This document shows positions 56,671 to 64,000 of a stretch of DNA of 64,000 nucleotides, in pieces. The position numbers and the translations under genes were made by a program. Each line of letters opens with the position of its first letter. The stretch's first letter is position 1. A model generated the notes under the pieces. That model saw nothing but the letters and a program-made list of their open reading frames with translations, was not told the origin of the DNA and made no database searches. The stretch is from Pyrenochaeta sp. MPI-SDFR-AT-0127 (lineage: Eukaryota; Ascomycota; Dothideomycetes; Pleosporales; Cucurbitariaceae), in assembly GCA_020747015.1 (NCBI GenBank), contig JAGTJM010000002.1:1-64000 (forward strand), written 5' to 3'.

Positions 56671-57180
56671 TTAGGATCGAATCAAACATACCATTCTTTG
56701 TCCCTTTTTCCCAAAACATTCTTTGCCTTCGTCGTCCATCTTGACCCGTCCAGAATACGCATGGCCCTCACAATCGCTTCTGCTGCACCTGTGCCTAGTT
56801 GCTTCATTGCCACCCTTTTCCAATAAATAACACCCCTCTTCACAAAACTTTCTCTCACAGCGCACATGCTCGCATCGCATGTCCACCGGAAACCATGCGC
56901 TCTGTATCGTGGAAAACTTGCTAGACATGTCGCGTAGATCTTGGAGTATGAGACCATCGTACTTTGGCTTGTTGGGATCGTCAGAAGGTGGAAGTATGAA
57001 TGTAGGCCCGGTATTGGGGTAAGTGACGGGAATGCGCGTGAAGATGTTAGGCAGCCAACGTGAGGGTGGGCGCGGTGGCGTGTAGACAGCGAGGGTGTAT
57101 AGTGTCGTATGCGGCTCTGTCTCGCCCACTGGGTCAAAGTATTGTCGTGACTTCATACCAGAGTGTGCTGAAGTGCTCAA
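56671..57180 (-). CDS. Cluster protein E: divergent member of the small Cys family
   Basis: Intronless, 169 aa, the most diverged member. The beta-like segment TTLYTLAVYTPPRP lies at 25-38. A longer linker leads to AWFP, then Cys103, His105, Cys108, Cys113 and Cys117-Tyr118 (C-x9-C-x3-CY), followed by two further cysteines near 131-136. The fourth motif cysteine is Glu. The tail is basic and lacks the Trp/Tyr layout of A-D. I include it because the C-x-H...C...CYLL core, the N-terminal segment, length, strand and absence of introns all agree. It could instead be a chance similarity. Confidence 0.5.
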   Translation of the reverse strand: MSTSAHSGMKSRQYFDPVGETEPHTTLYTLAVYTPPRPPSRWLPNIFTRIPVTYPNTGPTFILPPSDDPNKPKYDGLILQDLRDMSSKFSTIQSAWFPVDMRCEHVRCERKFCEEGCYLLEKGGNEATRHRCSRSDCEGHAYSGRVKMDDEGKECFGKKGQRMVCLIRS

Positions 57181-59056
57181 GCTATAGGATGCTCTTACCG
57201 TGTATGTTCTGGTTTGTATCGGAGGGTTTCCACCACACGGATATGTTCTTTGTGAAGACTTAGTATTGTCGATTTCAGGAACCTGGTAGCAGGGCAGAGA
57301 GGAAAACCGAAATTATAACTCCGATGCGCTTGATCAAGCTGAACGAAGACATTGTTCTTCTTATTGACCTTTGGCGAACACAGTGAAGTGAGTGGTGAAA
57401 GACAAACAAGTGGTTAGGTGAGACAATCAGCTTTGGGAGAGAGAATCCAGCATTGACAATGAGTGCGCACGGAATCGAAATTCACAATGCAGGAAACATG
57501 AACTGTTTTTCGCATATTTTATTTCACTGAAAGGGTCTTTGTACTGCCGCGCTTGCCGCACCGTCAGATGCCTTACCATTCTTCCATGCGACTGCTCCAA
57601 TTTCCCACCCCAATGTTTGAGATCGAGACGCCTCTCCAACCACTTCGCAGATCTTTGTAAATTTTCAGGCTCTCTTTTTGTTCCTCAAAGATGTCCTACT
57701 CTAACTGCTCCTTGACAAATTGACTATTAATATCCTACTTTATGGCACAATGCTCCTATCGTTCGATCTTCCCGGACGATGTTACACTCTGGATGCAGGT
57801 GAATTGATTTTCTGAAATAGTCACTAAGTAGCAATTCCGATTGCTCCACACGGTATCATTGTAAACTTGCTACAGGTGAATTGTCGCAGCGTTTATTGGC
57901 CCAGATCAATCATAGCCACTTTCCTTGTCAAGGTAACAACAATTAGCAAAGACTGAATAGCGGGAAGAAGTCAAATTAGCATCCAAGATGTATCCTAAAG
58001 CATTGAGAAGTTAGGGGGGGGGGCGACAAAGGACACGGTGTACCGCCAATACGTGTCGTGTACATTCTCGGATGACCTAAGATTCATAGAAACATTCGAG
58101 GAAAAGTGTGTGCCCATAAAATGAGAATGCAGAAGCGCAAATGGGGAAACATATAATCAAGGCCATGAAGCTAAAATGAAGCGCACCTGTGGGTATATTG
58201 TGCAGCATTTGATGATACTTTGGCTTGAAGTCATGGGGAAGTGGGCAAAAATCCAAGTTGTAAAAAACCACTGTTGAGCCCAAGAATGTTCGATATACTC
58301 GAAAACCTGAATGGCGGGGATGAATCGTGCTGAATAGTGTCGGGGCCTGTAACATTCAAGTGGGATATTGAAGGGCGACGGGTGTGGTGAATGCAGTTTC
58401 GATGTGGAGCAGAGCGATATTGTTAGGAGTAGCGCGCAGTTCTAGAATTAACAAGCTGAAGCTTCTTGTCGAGCTCATTCACTCCGGCGCGCATTAGTAC
58501 GCCATATCAATTTGACTTGAGCATACTGAGCTGAGATATCATGAGCGATAATTGGGGTCACAGTCGAAACTCGGTGGCTGAGCCACTAGGCTTAATCCGG
58601 CCTCGATGATCGTTGGACAATTCCGATCGAGGAGAATATTATCGCCACATGCGCTCATCTATTCTTTGGCCACTATTGTTGTGTTTCTAATGGACTATGA
58701 GTTTTACCGTAGCCAATCTGTAGTAGATGATATCAAGTATAACGGTTACCCGAGTCTCCGAATACATCCGAATAAGTGGCTCCTTGCGGCATTAGCTAGA
58801 CGAAATAGAGTTCTAAGGGTGAAAAGAATTGGTTCATTTGTAGAGCAGACATATCGGCGCATTTCTATCTCTCTAACTTTTGAGCACGAGTTTGTCTCAC
58901 ATGAAGAGCTTTGGATAGAGGAATGTCTCATGAAGTCGGGCCGAATTCGCTAGGACCACCCAACCCCGCTTATTAATGACGACTCAATCAGTCGCGTGGT
59001 TGTGCATACTCATCTCTATTCCATCGCATCGAGCCTAGGCGCCGGCGATTTTCGAC
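57181..59056. other. AT-rich region between the cluster and the Zn2Cys6 gene
   Basis: 1.9 kb. ORFs such as 58077-58355 (-) and 58606-58953 (+) lack domains. A run of ten G residues starts near 58014. I see no terminal repeats or transposase text. Confidence 0.3.
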
Positions 59057-61441
59057 ATGGAGGAGTCAGATGACACTACTGTTACGGCACAAAACGTCTC
59101 GAACTCCTCACAGAAGCGACCGGCTCAGGAGACGGACGAGAACCATCGGAAGCGCGCGAAATATACATCAACAGCATGGTATGTCGTCTCATTACGAATT
59201 TCTATATTTTCTAACTACGGTAGTAATGAGTGCAAAAGATGTAAAGTGAAGTGTATTCGAAACCGTGACGACCCAAAATGCCAGCGATGTACTACGATGA
59301 AGGTATCCTGCATTGTTGTGCCAACGGCCGCGCAATCAGCAAAAGAGAAGGAGAAGGAGAAGCAAAAGTCCAAGCTTGAGGAGTACTATGCCTTGCTCAA
59401 AGGATATCTTTTAGCACGCTGATTGAGATTTAGATCACATTTGAAGCAACTTAGTAGTGATATCAGTTGCTTGCGCCAACAGGTCACTACCCTTACGGCC
59501 ACTGTGGCATCTCTTGTCGAAAAGCGACCAAGTATATCTGCAACTTCTGACAACCGTACTCCTATACCGCAGTCGGCCAGTCCTTCTTACACTGCGACTG
59601 TGCTACAACGGCCTAAAGAACCACGGCAGCCACAATTCATTGGCCCCACTCGCTCTGCTTTTAGTTTCAGTATTGCAGAGTCATCACTAACCCGCATGGG
59701 TATTGCTACGAATGAGCCTCTGTCGACCGCTCCGTCGTCAACCGCAACCTCACGAGAGGCAACCCCGGAAATTGCACCAGAAGATGAAACCCCATCAATT
59801 TTATCGTCTGGAGCAGACTCTCTATCGGACTTCTCAGAAGAAGAAGCCATTCGACTTGTCGAAATTTATCATGAGGATATCACCTGTGTGCACCCTATTA
59901 TTGAAACCTTGGCATTGGTCCCGAATGTAGCGATTATTCTTGACCTGATCAAACACCCAGACCGACAGTCAATTAGCCTGGGCACTATCGGAGTGAAAGA
60001 CGTCCATATTTTAAAACTGGCTATTGCAACAGCGATCATAACCGAAACACGTGGAAAGAACGAGGTATCTGACAAGTTGGTCGCGTCTGTGGAACGGGAT
60101 GCACACGGAATATCCAGTGAAGGTGAGGTTGATCTGAAAGACATACAGATCTTGGGGATGCTGGTAAGGTGCACCAAATACTCATCAAGACTTAAAGACT
60201 GACCATTTTCAAAGAGTCTTTACTTCGGCCACACTTCGGAGGAGCTTTGCGCCTGGCGCGCGATTGGACGAGCGGCTCGACAATGTCTAGAAATGGGACT
60301 CCATCGAAAGCAGAGTTTGATTGATAACTTCAAAACCACAGAGTCACGAAATCTCGCTGTCCAGGTCTTTTGGGTCGTATACGAGCTTGACCGACGTTGG
60401 AGCTATGGCACGAGCCTTTCTTTTGCCCTGAACGATCGCGATATCGATCCGCAGCTACCCGAGCCGGGCAATGAATATCCCTATCTCAAATGCCTAGTCG
60501 CATATGCAAGGCTTTGTTCTAGAGTGTGGGAAGCCCTACCACCTTACGGATCCTCATTGCAGCTCATTCCCAAAGACACTGAAGATTATCTTGACTTTAC
60601 CGCCCAGAACTGGCTTCTGTCAATTCCACAAGATTTACAGTTCAAACATCCACGCCTCGGTCTGACACAACGAACTCAGACCCGACAACTGCAACGCCTT
60701 CGCACCATACTCTATCTTCGCGGAAATCACCTGCGCACTCTCATCCTTCGTCACCACGTTCTTACGCCAGACAACCTGAACGGCGATATTCAAAGCGCAC
60801 GTGCAGTCGTAGATATCGCGAAGGATAGTATTCAGATCTTGGTGCACCTTAACGAAACGAGCGACATCTACGTCAAAGAGCAGAGCATCTATCATTACTA
60901 CTTGCTAAGTGCACTTGCCGTGGTCTTATTAGCAGTTTGTCACGCCCCAAAGACCTTCGCCGAAGCCTGCAGAGACTCTTTCGTCTCCGCGGTCGAGCTT
61001 GTCAAAGGATTTTCTCGCCACAGAAATGCTAGTCGGAGACTGTGGAAGAGCATCCGAGGTTTATTACCGGTCATTAAATCGCTGTGGCAACGTGCGGACA
61101 AAGGAATCCAGGACCAACGACCAACTTCAAACGGATTGGACATGGGGTTTGGGGGGCCACAGCCTACAGCTGCTCAGAACCAGGATTTGTCATTGGACGC
61201 AATGAATGCCGATATTCCGGCACCGTGGACGAGCAATACGTTCGCATTTGACATGGATTTCGGACCCATGCCTGACCTATTCGACATGGGTAACGACCTC
61301 CTTGACTTATACAACGTCTTTGGTGCAGGCGCGGCCGGTGAGCATCCACAGGTCGAAGCTTCTGCAGATAACTTCGGAGAACAAGGACTGTCACTTTGGG
61401 AGATTGAGGAAGTATCTCGTCACTTTCAAGGTCTGCTTTGA
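59057..61441 (+). CDS. Zn2Cys6 transcription factor with fungal regulatory domain
   Basis: Exons 59057-59178, 59224-59382, 59434-60163 and 60215-61441 give 745 aa. Introns are 45, 51 and 51 bp. The binuclear cluster is exact: Cys41, 44, 51, 60, 63 and 70, spaced C-x2-C-x6-C-x8-C-x2-C-x6-C, with Cys41 formed across intron 1. A basic NHRKRAK precedes it. Intron 2 removes an apparent in-frame TGA at 59420 and joins KSKLEE to SHLKQLSSDISCLRQQV, which makes a leucine-zipper-like dimerisation coil. The middle-homology/fungal_trans region has AIGRAARQCLEMGLHRKQ and VFWVVYELDRRWSYG. It is followed 490 bp later, on the same strand, by an MFS carrier remnant that it may once have controlled. Confidence 0.85.
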
Positions 61442-61932
61442 ATCAGAGGCGCCCTTATGCAAGGCACAAAACTTTTATATGTAATTCGGAAGCCACTATC
61501 ACATCTTGCGTAGGGAATGATTCGCACCGTAGTGCCTAAGGTCCGCCTGTACTAGCATGTGCTCGGGACTCAACAGATTCTTTCCGAGTGCCCCGCGCAC
61601 GAACCATGTGCCCCAATTCATCAGCATGTTCTCGAGATCATAAGGCGGCTCATTCGTCGTTCCACTTGACGACATTGCCAAGAACAATTGATGCATTGGA
61701 AACCGTTCTAGTAAAGGATTTTCTGGGGAGCAGTGTATTGGTCTGGGGTAAATTAATCCTTCGATTAGGGGCTTAGCGATACAAGCAGTCGGCATTCTCG
61801 CAGGTATAGTCGGCAGTTACTCGCGAGTCATGGTAGTTTGATGAGGAACATGAAAACGCTACGGTGCCATACGTCAAAGGAAGAGTCTAAACTATTTCTT
61901 TATTCTATCTCAAGCCAGCTCCTGCCGACGCC
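61442..61932. other. Intergenic gap, TF to MFS relic
   Basis: 490 bp without a supportable gene; a minus-strand ORF at 61499-61795 has no domain. It contains the former promoter of the MFS gene. Confidence 0.35.
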
Positions 61933-63617
61933 ATGGATTGACAACAGTCAGTCGAGATCGACGAGAGACCCGAAGTGACACAAACCGTTGTGTCCGGGGA
62001 CAATGTCGCACGACGAGCGGAGAGGAAGTTACGCACGAAGATTGACTTTTGTGTCGTTCCTACAGTGGCATTACTCTATCTCATGTGTTTCGTAGATCGA
62101 TCAAACATTGGTAGGGGATTCAAGCGGATGGTACTCGAGCTTTCAGCTGAAACGCAATAGGTAATGCACGCCTTGCTGGCTCCGAGAGAGATATCAAGCT
62201 CAACGGGAACGACTATAACACTGTACTGTCTGTTTTCTACATATCGTATATCATTTTCGAGATCCCAGCTACGCTATGCTGCAAGCTTATAGGTGGGCGT
62301 AATGATCTTACCGTATAGAGGTTTCCGCTAGTCTCTTTTTCTGCGAAGGTCCTGGCTGGTTTTACCACTCACAACCCTCGTCTTTGGAGGCATTTCTGTG
62401 GCCACAGCTTTTGTGCAAACTCGAGCCCAGGCATGTGCTGTACGCTTCTTACTTGGAATATTTGAAGCCGGGGTCATGCCAGGTTGTGCATACTACCTCT
62501 CTCGACGGTATCGTAGATCTGAATTAACGTTTCGACTGGGGTTGTGGATGACCATGGCGCCATTAAGTGGAGCTTTCGGCGGTTTGATGGCTTCCGGAAT
62601 TTTGAAACTAAAGTCTTTTGGGTGTTTACATGGTTGGCAAATGTAAAAACCTCTTCATATATGATAAGAAGACGTCTGGCTAAAGTTTCTTGCAGGATCT
62701 TCGCCATTGAGGGCATTGTCACTGTTGCACTGGCCCTCATCGCCTTTGTCACTCTCACAGATCGGCCAGAGACCGCTCGCTGGATGTCAGAGGAATAAAA
62801 GGACCTCGCAATCAACCGCGTGAAGTCAGAACGCCTTGCTCAAGCTTTTTTGCTCGACAAAGTTGATGCGGCAAAACTCGAGCGTGGTTTCACCAACCCG
62901 ATGACCCTCGCTACCTCAATGATCTTTTTGCTCAATAACATCACTGTCTTAGGAATATCCTTTTTTCTGCCTACAATAATTCGAACGATCTATCCGGGCC
63001 GAACGACCGTCCGACAACAGCTTCTTACCGTACCACCGTATATCTTTGGCGCCACTTGCACCGTCATGATCACGACACTGAGTTGGCGTCTAAACTCGCG
63101 CCAGACATTGATTGCGCTCACAGGTCCTCTTGTTGTGGTTGGATACGCCATCTTTTTAGCGACATTGAATGCCAATGTTCGTCATGCAGCGGTCTTTTTG
63201 TCGGCATCTACAGCGTTTTCGCTGGGTGCTATAACAAATTCACAAGTCAGCGCAAACGCGAACTCAGACTCAGCCCGTAACATCGCAATTGGAACAAATG
63301 GTAAGTCTACTGCCCATCATGAATCACTCTGTCACTGACACATTTGACTAGCTATGTTCGGCTACGTTGGTGGTCTAATTGCAACCTGGACCTATCTCCC
63401 CGGAGACTCTCCCCGCTACTTCATCGGCAATGGTATTAACTTAGGTTGTGCTGCTCTGTGGACTGCTATAGCTGTTAGGGCCGGACTATGGACGAAATAC
63501 GATAACAATCGACGTGATGAGAGCGAGTCAGGCGCACATGAAGAGCTAGCAGGTCTAACCCAGAAAGAGATTCAAGACTTAGAGCGGAAGCATACCGGGT
63601 GGCGATGGAAACCATGA
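61933..63617 (+). pseudogene. MFS transporter pseudogene (Dal5/allantoate-permease type)
   Basis: Exons 61933-62110, 62161-62292, 62349-62642, 62696-63300 and 63352-63617 rebuild most of an anion:cation symporter: a KIDFCVVPTVALLYLMCFVDRSNIG first helix, a PLTTLVFGGISVATAFVQ helix, FLLGIFEAGVMPG, and a final tail rich in charged residues. Family members import allantoate, nicotinate or related anions. Three lesions break it: a TGA at codon 3 (61939-61941), a one-base loss in the T run near 62362 that shifts the frame after GWF, and an in-frame TAA at 62796-62798. The flanking introns still have good sites, so decay looks recent. The upstream Zn2Cys6 factor is intact. Confidence 0.8.
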
Positions 63618-63780
63618 GCATGCTATATTGTGGTTTACAAAGAGAAATCCGGATCTGATTGTTAATCAGGGCAAGTGAAGTGTAGCACGAATTAATAGTC
63701 AAGGGTGGCAATTTAAGTCGAATTCTTGTCGAACAATACAAAGCTTTAGCTAAGGTCTTTGACTGGTGGCCAACAAATGT
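63618..63780. other. Short gap
   Basis: 163 bp between the MFS relic and the convergent partial gene; no feature seen. Confidence 0.3.
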
Positions 63781-64000
63781 TTATCCAACCTTCATAACGG
63801 TAACAGTGTGCACGTACTTGACCTTCCCACTTACTACTCTGACCTCATGGCTATCTGGCCACGGGCCTAAGCTATCAAATTGACATAGGATGTCCACACT
63901 ACCCATCTCTTCATCAACAACATACCGTCTCAAGCCATTTTTCTTACTACTTCCACCTCTAGGAAGTGTCTTGCCACATGGATTCGTATACTGGCTGCCT
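63781..64000 (-). CDS. 3' end of a minus-strand gene leaving the window
   Basis: Read on the minus strand, one frame is open from the window edge for 72 codons and ends in TAA at 63783-63781. The text includes CGKTLPRGGSSKKNGLRRY and DILCQFDSLGPWPDSHEVRVV, polar and non-repetitive, looking like the end of a globular protein. The start and any upstream exons lie outside. No family is recognised. Chance openness over 72 codons is possible but unlikely in this AT-rich context. Confidence 0.45.
   Translation of the reverse strand, partial: GSQYTNPCGKTLPRGGSSKKNGLRRYVVDEEMGSVDILCQFDSLGPWPDSHEVRVVSGKVKYVHTVTVMKVG

Noticed and set aside
58014..58023. Run of ten G residues
   Set aside because: A single homopolymer without neighbouring G-runs to form a G-quadruplex.
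58606..58953. 115-codon plus-strand ORF
   Set aside because: No domain, no convincing leader, and overlapped by antisense ORFs.
59420..59422. In-frame TGA in the Zn2Cys6 gene, suggesting a pseudogene or readthrough
   Set aside because: A GTACTA..TTTAG intron at 59383-59433 removes it and restores a leucine-zipper-like coil.

Overview
The window looks like nuclear DNA of a filamentous ascomycete. Genes carry short introns, mostly 45-130 bp, with GT..AG ends (one GC..AG) and CTAAC/CTGAC-type branch points. The gene content is typical of Pezizomycotina: a Zn2Cys6 factor, a HET-domain remnant, a GPI-anchored cupredoxin, a fungal-type GH18 chitinase and a Dal5-type MFS carrier. A Dothideomycete is my guess from the overall flavour; nothing in the sequence proves the class. 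I rebuilt exon structures by hand from splice signals, reading frame and family knowledge. There are no RNA genes, CRISPR arrays or complete transposons that I can support.

Layout. 0-5.3 kb: an eight-exon secreted chitinase with an N-terminal NucA/NucB-like region and a striking cysteine repeat. 5.4-9.4 kb: a decayed HET fragment and an orphan ORF. 9.4-12.5 kb: no supportable gene. 12.5-16.3 kb: a protein with an internal MIF-like domain and a broken kinase-like gene, both on the minus strand. 17.9-48.7 kb is the conserved core: CENP-X/MHF2, GPI cupredoxin, mitochondrial phosphate carrier, GST, complex I B15/NDUFB4-like subunit, OGFr-domain protein, a possible minus-strand remnant, a double-BTB protein, an FMP42-like MFS protein, a cytosolic GH13 alpha-amylase, a MYND-finger protein, a coiled-coil protein, ribosomal protein uS7 (Rps5), a membrane-anchored coiled-coil protein, and a carotenoid oxygenase.

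48.8-57.2 kb is an AT-rich accessory stretch. It holds five divergent, intronless, minus-strand genes of 154-169 codons. They share a small cysteine motif, C-x-[HG]-x(6-8)-C-x(3-6)-C-Y-[LV]-[LV], placed between an N-terminal beta-like segment and a variable tail. I do not recognise this family. It is the strongest candidate here for an undescribed system. A GPI-anchored wall protein and a small Asp-rich protein sit among these genes. 59.0-63.6 kb pairs an intact Zn2Cys6 factor with an MFS carrier that has three inactivating lesions. The last 220 bp hold the 3' end of a minus-strand gene that leaves the window.

Functionally the core is housekeeping: translation, respiration, phosphate transport, kinetochore/Fanconi, starch use. 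The flanks carry wall remodelling, non-self-recognition relics, pseudogenes and the orphan paralogue cluster, which is the pattern expected of a core-to-accessory boundary.
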